Made by a program: the position numbers and the translations under genes. The notes beneath the pieces were generated by a model. It did no database searches, was not told where the DNA came from, and was given only the letters and a program-made list of their open reading frames with translations. This document shows, one piece after another, positions 1 through 6,836 of a stretch of DNA of 11,023 bases; within the stretch, counting starts at the first letter, position 1, and each line of letters begins with the position of its first letter. This DNA comes from Gemmatimonadota bacterium (GTDB taxonomy: Bacteria; Gemmatimonadota; Gemmatimonadetes; Gemmatimonadales; Gemmatimonadaceae), in contig JARIET010000070.1 of the NCBI GenBank assembly GCA_031127185.1, positions 1-11,023 on the forward strand, in the 5' to 3' direction.

Positions 1-91
1 GCTCGGCATCGAGGCGCGTGAGCGCATCGTCCACGCTCGTCGCACCAGCCGCCACGTCGGCCAGGAGCGCGCGTACGCGCGCCCGGATCAT
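1..91 (-). CDS. N-terminal fragment of a possible LarB-like protein (cut by window edge)
   Basis: An open frame begins with ATG at 91-89 and runs without a stop to the left edge, giving the first 30 residues of a protein. The ATG overlaps the TGA stop of dusB as ATGA, the usual layout of translationally coupled genes; a GGGG run lies just upstream but is a weak ribosome binding site. The visible part, with a helix reading ALLADVAAGATSVDDAL, resembles the start of LarB, a PurE-like enzyme that carboxylates a nicotinic acid dinucleotide precursor during nickel-pincer cofactor synthesis. LarB proteins typically open with a short helix of this kind (an 'xxVAAGxxSVxxA' pattern). Only the non-catalytic N-terminus is in the window, so the name is tentative; any protein opening with a similar helical segment would fit. 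Confidence 0.5.
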   Translation of the reverse strand, partial: MIRARVRALLADVAAGATSVDDALTRLDAE

Positions 92-1146
92 TCGTCCCCG
101 ACCCCGGCAATCGCAGGCTCGGCCACTGTGTCGCCAGCGTCAGAATGCGCATCGGCATGCTCTCCGCGCCCAGCAGCGGCGAGGTAGTCGGCAAAGATGC
201 CTTCGACTTCGGCAAAGCTGTTGACCTGGTGCAAACGTTTGCGGAGGTCGGCCGAGTGCGGAAGGCCGCGAACATACCAGCCCAAATGCTTTCGGAACTC
301 GAGCGCGGCACCCACCGGATCGACCTCATACTCCTGCACCATCCGCGCATGATCGAGGGCGACTGCGAACCGTTCCTCGACCGGTGGCGTCGGAACGCGC
401 ATTGTCCCTTCGATGAGGGCACGTGCCTGTGCAAAAATCCACGGCTGCCCGTACGATCCGCGCGCGATCATCACCGCCGCGCAGCCAGTCTGGCGCCACA
501 TCCGATATGCGTCGGCGGCGGTCTTGATATCCCCGTTGCCGATCACCGGTATCTCGAGCGCCTGCGAGAGCGCAGCGATCTCCTCCCAGCGCGCCGAGCC
601 GGTGTACATCTGCGAACGCGTCCGCGGATGCAGGGCGATGGCACGCACACCGGCGTCCTGACAACGGAGCCCGATAGCAACGGGGTCGCGCATTTCTTCG
701 CTCCAGCCGCTGCGAATCTTGCAGGTGACTGGAAGGTGCGTGGCCCGAACGACCGCGCGGATCACATCCTGGACGAGGCCCAGATCCTTCAAGCATCCCG
801 ATCCGCCATTGCGCTTGACGACCTTCTTGACAGGGCAGCCGAAGTTGATGTCGATGAACTCGGGCTGGAATACGTCGGTGACCAATGCCGCAGCGTCGGC
901 CATTGCGGCAGGTTCGGCCCCAAATATTTGTACGCCGATGGTCCGCTCGTCGGCGCTGAAATGCAGCTTGCTGAGCGTCGCCTGGTCCTCTCGGCGGATT
1001 CCCTCGGCTGACAGGAATTCGGTGACAACCACATCGGCGCCGTGCCTCCGGCAGAGCCGCCGAAATGGCGACTCCGAGACCCCAGCCATGGGTGCCAGGA
1101 ACAGCGGCACTGCGTGGCCAGTCGGGTACGGAAACGGACGCATCAT
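88..1146 (-). CDS. dusB: tRNA-dihydrouridine synthase (DusB type)
   Basis: This 352-residue protein is a flavin enzyme that reduces uridine to dihydrouridine in the D-loop of tRNA using NADPH. The N-terminal two thirds form the FMN-binding TIM barrel: LAPMAGVSESPFRR near residues 18-30, the catalytic cysteine in DINFGCPVKKV (Cys104), the FMN-binding lysine in TCKIRSGW (Lys143), HPRTRSQMYTG (173-183), GNGDI (203-207) and ARGSYGQPW (228-236). The helical tRNA-binding domain follows from about residue 250. The last 25 or so residues are rich in Ala, Asp and Glu and probably disordered. The frame opens with two ATG codons, at 1146 and 1143. No good Shine-Dalgarno lies upstream, and a TAGCTT box 6 nt before the second ATG suggests a leaderless message starting there. 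The gene is divergent from ptsN and overlaps the possible larB by 4 nt. The family is clear; the exact start is not. Confidence 0.95.
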   Translation of the reverse strand: MMRPFPYPTGHAVPLFLAPMAGVSESPFRRLCRRHGADVVVTEFLSAEGIRREDQATLSKLHFSADERTIGVQIFGAEPAAMADAAALVTDVFQPEFIDINFGCPVKKVVKRNGGSGCLKDLGLVQDVIRAVVRATHLPVTCKIRSGWSEEMRDPVAIGLRCQDAGVRAIALHPRTRSQMYTGSARWEEIAALSQALEIPVIGNGDIKTAADAYRMWRQTGCAAVMIARGSYGQPWIFAQARALIEGTMRVPTPPVEERFAVALDHARMVQEYEVDPVGAALEFRKHLGWYVRGLPHSADLRKRLHQVNSFAEVEGIFADYLAAAGRGEHADAHSDAGDTVAEPAIAGVGDE

Positions 1147-1149
1147 CGC

Positions 1150-1179
1150 AAGCTACCCAAACCGCCAACTGCTTGCAAT
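1150..1179 (-). promoter_or_regulatory. Candidate leaderless promoter of dusB
   Basis: Read on the minus strand, TTGCAA (1179-1174) is followed after exactly 17 nt by TAGCTT (1155-1150), a plausible -35/-10 pair. The -10 ends 3 nt before the first ATG and 6 nt before the second, so a start about 7 nt downstream would put the RNA 5' end at or very near the second ATG. The lack of a Shine-Dalgarno supports this. The assignment is by pattern only. Confidence 0.35.
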
Positions 1180-1187
1180 ATCACGAT

Positions 1188-1216
1188 TTGACTCGCCTTG
1201 GAGTGCGCGTTACCTT
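1188..1216 (+). promoter_or_regulatory. Sigma70-type promoter for ptsN
   Basis: TTGACT (1188-1193) and TACCTT (1211-1216) are separated by 17 nt. The -35 matches five of six consensus bases; the -10 keeps T1, A2 and T6. Transcription would begin near 1223, giving a leader of about 50 nt before the ptsN ATG. It lies in the only sizeable intergenic gap of the window, in the correct orientation. Confidence 0.55.
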
Positions 1217-1258
1217 AGGCTGGAGTGGCTCGATTTGACCTGATTTCCCGACGCCTCC

Positions 1259-1262
1259 GAGG
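1259..1262 (+). promoter_or_regulatory. Ribosome binding site of ptsN
   Basis: GAGG lies 9 nt before the ATG at 1272. This supports that start, and it contrasts with dusB and hisS, which have no such site close to their starts. Confidence 0.55.
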
Positions 1263-1271
1263 CCCAGCGGA

Positions 1272-1724
1272 ATGGAATTGCGCGAGTTCTTTTCGGAAGA
1301 CGCCATCAAGCTCGATATCGAGGGCACGTCGAAGGACGACGTCCTCAAGGAGCTCATCGGGCTGCTCGGCCTCGACGAGAAGAACGAGGCAATGCTCTTC
1401 AAGATGCTCAAACGCCGAGAAAACCTCGGCTCCACGGGTATTGGCCGAGGCATTGCGATCCCGCATTGTCGTTCGTTGGTAGTGAGCAAGTTGCGCGTGG
1501 CGTTCGGCCGGAAAAAGGACGGACTGGACTTCAAGGCCATTGACGACAAGCCCGTCAACTTCTTCTTCCTGATCGTCGCCCCGCCGCTGGAAGTGTCCAA
1601 CCAGTACCTGCCTGTGCTGGGCAAGATCGCGCAGTTCTCCAAGGAACCTGACGTCCCGGGCCGCCTCATGGACATCTCGGAGCCCGCCCAGTTCATGGCG
1701 CTCCTCAAGGAAAAAGGCGTCTGA
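1272..1724 (+). CDS. ptsN: PTS EIIA component, nitrogen-regulatory type (EIIA-Ntr)
   Basis: The 150-residue product is a single EIIA domain of the PtsN/fructose-mannitol family, the usual length for a stand-alone EIIA-Ntr. Such proteins accept phosphate from NPr on a histidine and act by binding targets such as potassium transporters and kinases rather than by moving sugar. The active site is visible as GIGRGIAIPHCRS, with phospho-acceptor His65. The following strand-rich part (VNFFFLIVAPP, residues 95-105, and LPVLGKIAQF, 113-122) is typical of the fold. No sugar-specific EIIB or EIIC gene lies nearby, which favours a regulatory role. It has its own promoter and ribosome binding site, and is followed after 13 nt by the creatininase-family gene, with which it is probably co-transcribed. 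The usual neighbours rpoN and hpf are not in the window. The family is certain; the Ntr role is inferred from length and context. Confidence 0.9.
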   Translation: MELREFFSEDAIKLDIEGTSKDDVLKELIGLLGLDEKNEAMLFKMLKRRENLGSTGIGRGIAIPHCRSLVVSKLRVAFGRKKDGLDFKAIDDKPVNFFFLIVAPPLEVSNQYLPVLGKIAQFSKEPDVPGRLMDISEPAQFMALLKEKGV

Positions 1725-1727
1725 GGC

Positions 1728-1749
1728 AGGCGCTGTCGTGACAGCGCCT
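1728..1749 (+). promoter_or_regulatory. Perfect inverted repeat enclosing the start codon of the creatininase-family gene
   Basis: The arms AGGCGCTGTC (1728-1737) and GACAGCGCCT (1740-1749) are exact reverse complements with 2 nt between them. As RNA this would be a 9-bp, GC-rich stem closed by a CGUG tetraloop. The GUG start codon (1738-1740) fills three of the four loop bases and the Shine-Dalgarno-like AGG (1728-1730) sits at the foot of the stem. It begins 3 nt after the ptsN stop. No T-run follows, so it is not a standard intrinsic terminator. It could control translation, protect or attenuate the ptsN transcript, or be a dimeric DNA-binding site. The structure is seen directly; its role is unknown. 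Confidence 0.7.
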
Positions 1750-2505
1750 CGCCCGTGGATCATCGGAGAGTCCACGTGGCCCACGGTTCGTGAGAGCCGT
1801 TATGACGTGATTGTGCTGCCCTGGGGTGCCTGCGAGGCGCACAACACGCACCTGCCCTACGCCACCGACAACATCGAGGTTGAACGGGTTGCAGCCGAAG
1901 CGGGGAGGCGGGCCTGGGACGGTGGTGCCCGAGTGGGCGTGCTCCCTGTGGTCCCATTTGGCGTCCAGACCGGGCAACTCGACATACCACTCTGCATCAA
2001 CCTGAATCCCTCAACGCAGTCGCTCGTTCTTGGCGACATCGTTCGCGCGCTCGATGTGCAGGGGTTCCGCAAACTGGTGTTGCTGAACGGCCACGGTGGA
2101 AACGATTTCCGCCAGATGATCCGCGAGATCGAGCCCACAACGAACGTCTTCACCTCGACGATCAACTGGTACGCCGTTGAGGATCCGAAAGCCCACTTTA
2201 CCGACGCGGGCGACCACGCGAGCGAACTCGAAACGAGCGTGATGATGCATATCGCGCCCGCCCTTGTGGCCCCGCTGTCGGACGCCGGTCCCGGGGCAGA
2301 GCGCAAATCCCGCATTACTGGCATCCGCGAGAAATGGGCCTGGGCGCCGCGCCAGTGGACGAGGGTCACCGACGACACCGGGATCGGAAACCCGGCACAG
2401 GCGTCGGCCGCCAAGGGCGCGCGATACTTCGATGTCGTCTGCGACCGGATCGCCTCGTACCTCAGCGAACTCGCGACGCTCGACCTGCACCACCGGTACG
2501 AGTAG
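1738..2505 (+). CDS. Creatininase-family metallohydrolase
   Basis: The 255-residue protein belongs to the creatininase (creatinine amidohydrolase) superfamily of metal-dependent amide hydrolases, which also includes MftE and archaeal FAPy deformylases. Signature parts are LPWGACEAHNTHLPYATD (27-44, with Glu33, His35 and Asp44 as likely metal ligands), the NGHGGN loop (117-122, His119), and DHASELETSVM (159-169), the counterpart of the family's HAGExETS. The second glutamate ligand in the NGHYEN loop of true creatininase is Gly here, so activity on creatinine itself is doubtful. Near the C-terminus GIGNP (215-219) replaces the common GDP motif, which appears to be a subfamily feature. GTG at 1738 is the best start because homology-like sequence (WIIGESTWP) begins at once, but it sits in a hairpin loop. 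It follows ptsN by 13 nt and ends 3 nt from the MATE stop. The substrate is unknown. Confidence 0.87.
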   Translation: MTAPRPWIIGESTWPTVRESRYDVIVLPWGACEAHNTHLPYATDNIEVERVAAEAGRRAWDGGARVGVLPVVPFGVQTGQLDIPLCINLNPSTQSLVLGDIVRALDVQGFRKLVLLNGHGGNDFRQMIREIEPTTNVFTSTINWYAVEDPKAHFTDAGDHASELETSVMMHIAPALVAPLSDAGPGAERKSRITGIREKWAWAPRQWTRVTDDTGIGNPAQASAAKGARYFDVVCDRIASYLSELATLDLHHRYE

Positions 2506-2508
2506 CGG

Positions 2509-3900
2509 TCAGGCGCCGGGGACGGCGAACTCGTTCGTCTCCTCGATGCGGAGCCGCTCGATGTCGCGCGAGAGTCGCCAGCGCACGCGCAGGATCTGCG
2601 CCCCGGCGACGACCAGCAGGCTGCCGGCGAACGCCAGCCATATGCCACGGGCGCCCATTCCGGCCGGAAACGCCAGGTAGAGGCCGAGCGGCGCGCCGAT
2701 GCCCCAGAATCCACCGAGGTGAATGAGCATCGGCACGCGCGTGTCCGCCGTGCCGCGGAGAATGCCGGCAGCCACACACTGAATGCCGTCAACGATCTGG
2801 AACACTCCCGCGATCACAATCAATGAGGCGGCCATAGCGCGTGTTTCCGGATCCGAGAGAAACAACCCCGCGAGCGGACCGGGCGCGACCAGAAAACCAA
2901 GCGCTGCGACAGTCATAAATGCGAGCCCGACGCCTAGCGCGGCAACCGAATCCCGGCGGGCGGCAGCAAGGTCGCCGCGGCCGATGGCGCGACCCACCAT
3001 GGCCGCCGCTGCCGCCGAGACACCGAGCGGAACCATGAACGTGAGCGCCGCGAGATTGATGGCAATCTCGTGTGCTGCGAGTGGTTTCACGCCGATCCAG
3101 CCAATGGCAACAGCTCCTCCGGCGAACACGGCAACCTCCAGCCACTGTTGAAACGCCACGGGCAGCCCCACGCTGATCATTCGCCCGAGCGGACGCAGTT
3201 TCCATGCGTCGGTGAACCAGGGACGTAGCAGTGGAAGCAACTGATGGCGGCCGAACCAGAGCAAGATCGCGAGCATGGCCCAACGACCAATCACGGTCGA
3301 GATCGCGCTACCCAGGACGCCGTACGCGGGGAACCCCAGGTTCCCGTAGATCAGCAGCCAGTTGAGGACAAGATTGATGACGTTACCGGCGATGATGGCG
3401 ATTACGATGGCGCGCGTGTGCGTCATGGCCTGAAGCGACTGCCGGAACGCGACAAAGAGATAGAATGGCAAGACGCTCAGCGCGGTCCAGCGCGAAAACG
3501 TCGCCGCGATAGGTGCGATTTCGGGTGGTTGGCGAAGCGCCGCCAGAAACAGCTCGCCGGGAAGTAGGAGCAGTGATGTGGGGATGGTCAGCATGACCGC
3601 GAGGATCACACCGCGCTGCACTCCACGAGCGGCGGCCGGCCGATCCGCCGCCCCAATGGCCTGCGATACAACCGGGTCGAGAACAAGCAGTAGCCCGATT
3701 CCGGGAATCGTAAGATTCACCCAATACAGGTGCGACAAGGCTACTGCGGCAACGGCATCCGGCCCCACGCGGCCGACCATGGCCGTGTCCACGACGCCGA
3801 GCAGCATGATGCCGACCTGCGCCAGCACCACCGGCCACGCGAGGCGGATCATCTCGCGAAACTCGGCTGCTGTCGGTCGGAGCACGGAGAGTTGCGGCAT
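2509..3900 (-). CDS. MATE-family multidrug/cation antiporter
   Basis: The 463-residue product is a 12-helix transporter of the MATE (NorM/DinF) family, which exports cationic drugs or metabolites in exchange for sodium ions or protons. Diagnostic stretches are the first helix (VVLAQVGIMLLGVVDTAMVG, 24-43), LVLDPVVSQAIGAADR (72-87), NLVLNWLLIYGNLG (176-189) followed by GVLGSAIST, and in the second half AAGILRGTADTRVPM (377-391). The two halves repeat each other as expected. The open frame extends 78 codons upstream into the DUF3667 gene, but that part is Arg-rich and unlike any MATE N-terminus. The ATG at 3900-3898 shares its A with the TAA stop of the upstream gene (TAATG), which points to coupled translation. 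The cytoplasmic C-terminal tail after residue 438 is short and charged. Substrate cannot be told from sequence. It is the last gene of the block. Confidence 0.93.
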   Translation of the reverse strand: MPQLSVLRPTAAEFREMIRLAWPVVLAQVGIMLLGVVDTAMVGRVGPDAVAAVALSHLYWVNLTIPGIGLLLVLDPVVSQAIGAADRPAAARGVQRGVILAVMLTIPTSLLLLPGELFLAALRQPPEIAPIAATFSRWTALSVLPFYLFVAFRQSLQAMTHTRAIVIAIIAGNVINLVLNWLLIYGNLGFPAYGVLGSAISTVIGRWAMLAILLWFGRHQLLPLLRPWFTDAWKLRPLGRMISVGLPVAFQQWLEVAVFAGGAVAIGWIGVKPLAAHEIAINLAALTFMVPLGVSAAAAAMVGRAIGRGDLAAARRDSVAALGVGLAFMTVAALGFLVAPGPLAGLFLSDPETRAMAASLIVIAGVFQIVDGIQCVAAGILRGTADTRVPMLIHLGGFWGIGAPLGLYLAFPAGMGARGIWLAFAGSLLVVAGAQILRVRWRLSRDIERLRIEETNEFAVPGA

Positions 3901-4784
3901 TAGAGGCTCAGCACGGAATATGCGAACAGCGCAATCATCACCGCGCTGAAAGCCGCTCCGTATACGACGCCGAGCACTGCGCTTCGCACGGCGACCTGGC
4001 CAGCGGTGCCGCCGAGAACGGTTTTCAACGCGACGATGCTGTACCAGGTGCTGTAAACCAGTCCGCCGATCCCGAGGACCAAGTCGAGGACGACACTCTG
4101 GGCCAGTCCGCCAAGCTTGGCCACAGTCATCCACGCAAAAAATGCTGCGTGCAGATGAAGCGAGAAATACAGGTGAGCTGGATACCGTAGGTCGCCACCC
4201 CGCCAGGCCGCCCAGGTGATGAGCGCAAAGAGCGGCATCAAGATGAACATCGCCGTAGGAATCTGCGCGAGAAATTGATCGTTCAGCGCACCGAGATTGT
4301 CGACCACGTCCGCGGCCTGCGCCGAATCCACGTACTGTCGCAGCGCCGCAATCGCCTCTGCCCTGGCAGCGGGGTCCACAGTGCCACCCACCGTGCTTCC
4401 AGCCGCACCGGCATCAGAGATTGTGAGCCGAGCGACTTCCCGCGCCGCGCGCCCCGTGATGCGCTCGACCAGCGGCCCGCTTATGAAGAAGGCAACACTG
4501 CAGATCACATAGACGCGAAAAGGCGAGAGCCACCGGGCTCGGCGGCCGGCGAGGAAATCGGCGGTCAACCGCCCTGGCTGGAGCAGCAGTGCCTTCAGCG
4601 TGGCGGGGATTTTCCCGTCCCAGTTGAAAAGATCTCCCGCGGCGTCGCGCGCAACGTCGCGCAGCGTCGGATTGAGAGCCACGACCCGCTGTCCGCACGC
4701 CGGGCAATACTCGTCGGCGACTGTTGCCCCGCAGTTTGCGCAGCTGCGCGGCGCCCGGGGTGGCGCCGCGTCGCCTACTCCCAC
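3900..4784 (-). CDS. DUF3667-type zinc-ribbon membrane protein
   Basis: This 294-residue protein starts with a zinc ribbon, CANCG (Cys15, Cys18) and CPACGQR (Cys27, Cys30), followed by [20 protein letters not shown] (40-59) and a segment containing [27 protein letters not shown] (67-93), the hallmark of DUF3667. About five hydrophobic helices follow (roughly 87-104, 177-195, 206-225, 230-255 and 266-292), with a variable, probably non-cytoplasmic region of some 70 residues after the first. The function of the family is not known. The start is GTG at 4784, inside the last codons of guaA (10-nt overlap). No later start keeps the zinc ribbon, and there is no Shine-Dalgarno, so translation probably depends on guaA. 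It overlaps the MATE gene by 1 nt, which suggests the two membrane proteins are made together. Confidence 0.85.
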   Translation of the reverse strand: MGVGDAAPPRAPRSCANCGATVADEYCPACGQRVVALNPTLRDVARDAAGDLFNWDGKIPATLKALLLQPGRLTADFLAGRRARWLSPFRVYVICSVAFFISGPLVERITGRAAREVARLTISDAGAAGSTVGGTVDPAARAEAIAALRQYVDSAQAADVVDNLGALNDQFLAQIPTAMFILMPLFALITWAAWRGGDLRYPAHLYFSLHLHAAFFAWMTVAKLGGLAQSVVLDLVLGIGGLVYSTWYSIVALKTVLGGTAGQVAVRSAVLGVVYGAAFSAVMIALFAYSVLSL

Positions 4785-6319
4785 TCGATCGTTGCCGGCG
4801 GCTTGCTGCTCACGTCGTACACGACGCGATTCACGCCGGGCACCTCATTGATAATGCGGTTCGACATGCGGGCCAGCACCTCGTGCGGAAAACCAAACCA
4901 GTCGGCCGTCATGCCATCACGGCTGGTCACTGCGCGAAGCGCTATCACGTGCTCGTATGTGCGCCCGTCGCCCATGACGCCCACTGACCGAACCGGTAGG
5001 AACACGGCAAATGCCTGCCAGATGTCGTCATAGAGGCCGGCGGCGCGAATCTCCTCGAGATAGATCGCGTCGGCCTTCCGCAACGTGGAGAGGTCGGTTT
5101 CGGTCACCGCTCCCAGCACGCGAATCGCCAGGCCTGGTCCGGGGAACGGATGGCGGCCGACCATTTCCTCGGGCAGGCCAAGCGACCGTCCCACATTTCG
5201 CACTTCGTCCTTGAACAGTTCGCGGAGCGGCTCAATCAACTTGAACTTCATGTCCGGCTTGAGCCCGCCCACGTTGTGGTGCGTCTTGATCGTCGCACTC
5301 GGGCCGCCTTTCGGGCTCGCTGACTCGATGACGTCGGGGTACAGCGTCCCTTGTACGAGGAACTCTGCGTCCTTCCCTTCCCGTGCCGCAGCCTCTTCAA
5401 ACACATCAATGAACGTATGGCCGATGATCTTGCGTTTCTCCTCCGGGTTCTCGACGCCCTTCAGCGCAGACAGGAATCGCTCCTCGGCGCGCACCGTGAC
5501 CAGCTTCATGCCGAGGTGCTTGCCCATGGTGCGCTCGACCTGTTCGCGCTCGTTGAGCCTGAGCAGACCGGTGTCCACGAAGATGCAGGTCAGTTGATCG
5601 CCAATTGCCTTGTGGACGAGCGCCGCCGCCACCGATGAATCCACACCACCCGACAGGCCGCAGATGACGTGTGACGCGCCCGCGGTGGCACGAATCTTGG
5701 CAAGCTCCTGCTCGATGAACGACCCAGGGGTCCAGTCGGGCGTGGCGCCGCACACTTCAAACAGGAAGTTCTCGATGATCTGCGCGCCGCGCGTCGTGTG
5801 CGCGACTTCAGCGTGGAACTGGATCGCGTGAATGGGCTTCGTCTTGTGCCGGAACCCGACGAGTGGATTGTCGGCACTTGATGCCGTGCGTACGTAGCCC
5901 GGAGGAACGGTCTCCACGTGGTCCGCGTGGCTCATCCACACCTGTGTGTGTTCACCGGCAGTGAATCCCGCCCACACGCCCGCCGGTTCCTCGATCGTGA
6001 CCTCTGCACGCCCGTACTCGCGGCGGCCGCTTCCCACCAACGTTCCGCCTTCGGTGTGAGCAATCCACTGCATGCCGTAACACACACCCAGCAGCGGGGC
6101 TATGTCGAATATTTCCTTCTCGAACGTGGGCGCCCCCGCGTCAGTGACTGAACTGGGGCCGCCGCTGAGGATAATGCCGGTCGGTTTCCAGTCGCGAATC
6201 CACGCCAACGAACGCGTTGGCGGATGAATCTCGCAGTAGACGTGGGCCTCGCGAACGCGGCGGGCGATGAGCTGGGTGAACTGGCTTCCGCAGTCGAGAA
6301 TCAGGATTCGCGAGGTCAT
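4775..6319 (-). CDS. guaA: GMP synthase (glutamine-hydrolysing)
   Basis: The 514-residue, full-length enzyme makes GMP from XMP, ATP and glutamine, the last step of guanylate synthesis. The N-terminal class I amidotransferase domain (about 1-190) has [18 protein letters not shown] (7-24), the nucleophile elbow GVCYGMQ (Cys80), and the His169/Glu171 pair in QFHAEVAHT, where Ala stands in place of the more common Pro. The ATP-pyrophosphatase domain begins near 200, with the P-loop LSGGVDSS (222-229) and IFVDTGLLR. The C-terminal dimerisation domain carries [21 protein letters not shown] and the end motif [17 protein letters not shown]. The ATG at 6319 lies 7 nt after the stop of the phosphoesterase gene. 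A GGAAG about 13 nt upstream is the only weak ribosome binding site, so coupling to the upstream gene is likely. Confidence 0.98.
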   Translation of the reverse strand: MTSRILILDCGSQFTQLIARRVREAHVYCEIHPPTRSLAWIRDWKPTGIILSGGPSSVTDAGAPTFEKEIFDIAPLLGVCYGMQWIAHTEGGTLVGSGRREYGRAEVTIEEPAGVWAGFTAGEHTQVWMSHADHVETVPPGYVRTASSADNPLVGFRHKTKPIHAIQFHAEVAHTTRGAQIIENFLFEVCGATPDWTPGSFIEQELAKIRATAGASHVICGLSGGVDSSVAAALVHKAIGDQLTCIFVDTGLLRLNEREQVERTMGKHLGMKLVTVRAEERFLSALKGVENPEEKRKIIGHTFIDVFEEAAAREGKDAEFLVQGTLYPDVIESASPKGGPSATIKTHHNVGGLKPDMKFKLIEPLRELFKDEVRNVGRSLGLPEEMVGRHPFPGPGLAIRVLGAVTETDLSTLRKADAIYLEEIRAAGLYDDIWQAFAVFLPVRSVGVMGDGRTYEHVIALRAVTSRDGMTADWFGFPHEVLARMSNRIINEVPGVNRVVYDVSSKPPATIEWE

Positions 6320-6326
6320 TCGTTCG

Positions 6327-6836
6327 TCAGGTCTTCCAGTGATCGCCGGTCAGCTTGATGAACTCGGCGTGCTTCGTATTGAGGTCGAGGACGGCAGCCG
6401 TCGGCGCGCCGTGGATCCAGCCACAGGCTTCGCCCGGACAGATGATCGTGGAATCGCCCCGCGTCTTGAGCGACTGCTGGTGCTCCATGCCGTGAACGAC
6501 GATGTGGTGCTGCTTGATGGAGCGCAGGCTCACGTCGCCAATGTCATGCACCACGAGGATCTTCTGGTCGCCAATGGTGATGCTGTGCGGCGACTCAAAC
6601 AACTCATGGCCCATTCCCTGTGCCGCGAACGCCTTCAATCCTTCCGGGTCACCATCGTTGTGGCCAAAGACTCCTGCCAGCGCGACCCCCGCTTCCTGAA
6701 ACGGTTGCAGGGAGAAGGGCGAGCAATAGTCACCCGCGTGAAGCACCATGCCAACGCCGCGCGCCGTCATCTCTTTGAGCAGCTCGCGAATTGCGGGCAA
6801 TCGGTCGTGCGTGTCCGACATCAGGCCTACGAGCAT
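6327..6836 (-). CDS. YfcE/MJ0936-type metallophosphoesterase with an altered metal site
   Basis: The 169-residue protein is a small calcineurin-like phosphoesterase of the MJ0936/YfcE class, whose members hydrolyse phosphodiesters such as cyclic nucleotides or model substrates. Visible metal-site residues are SDTHD (Asp8, His10), HAGD (Asp36), GHND (Asn60) and VVHD (His97). The last motif, normally GHTH, reads GMEH (116-119), so the first of its two histidines is Met117 while His119 remains. The C-terminal part [12 protein letters not shown] followed by AAVLDL matches the usual NPGExCG ending, with Cys replacing Asn. The ATG at 6836 shares its A with the TGA stop of lysA (TGATG) and has a strong GGAGGG 7 nt upstream, so the start is secure. 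It lies between lysA and guaA; its substrate is unknown and activity may be reduced or changed. Confidence 0.88.
   Translation of the reverse strand: MLVGLMSDTHDRLPAIRELLKEMTARGVGMVLHAGDYCSPFSLQPFQEAGVALAGVFGHNDGDPEGLKAFAAQGMGHELFESPHSITIGDQKILVVHDIGDVSLRSIKQHHIVVHGMEHQQSLKTRGDSTIICPGEACGWIHGAPTAAVLDLNTKHAEFIKLTGDHWKT

Noticed and set aside
145..1011. Long plus-strand open frame (288 codons) opposite dusB
   Set aside because: It is fully antisense to a gene with clear catalytic motifs, its product resembles no family I know, and long antisense frames are expected in GC-rich DNA.
2514..2527. Small hairpin CGCCG-GGGA-CGGCG near the convergent stops as a bidirectional terminator
   Set aside because: It is only 5 bp, lies within MATE codons, and has no T-run on either strand.
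1857..2792. Minus-strand open frame of 311 codons across the hydrolase gene and the MATE 3' end
   Set aside because: It spans two confirmed genes in another frame, is rich in Ser, Arg and Ala with no domain signature, and has no start context.
3901..4134. Upstream extension of the MATE frame by 78 codons
   Set aside because: The extension is Arg-rich, overlaps the DUF3667 coding region and does not resemble MATE N-termini; the TAATG junction supports the start at 3900.
4275..5033. Plus-strand open frame of 252 codons opposite DUF3667 and guaA
   Set aside because: Antisense to two well-supported genes; composition is a GC-skewed shadow with no recognisable motif.
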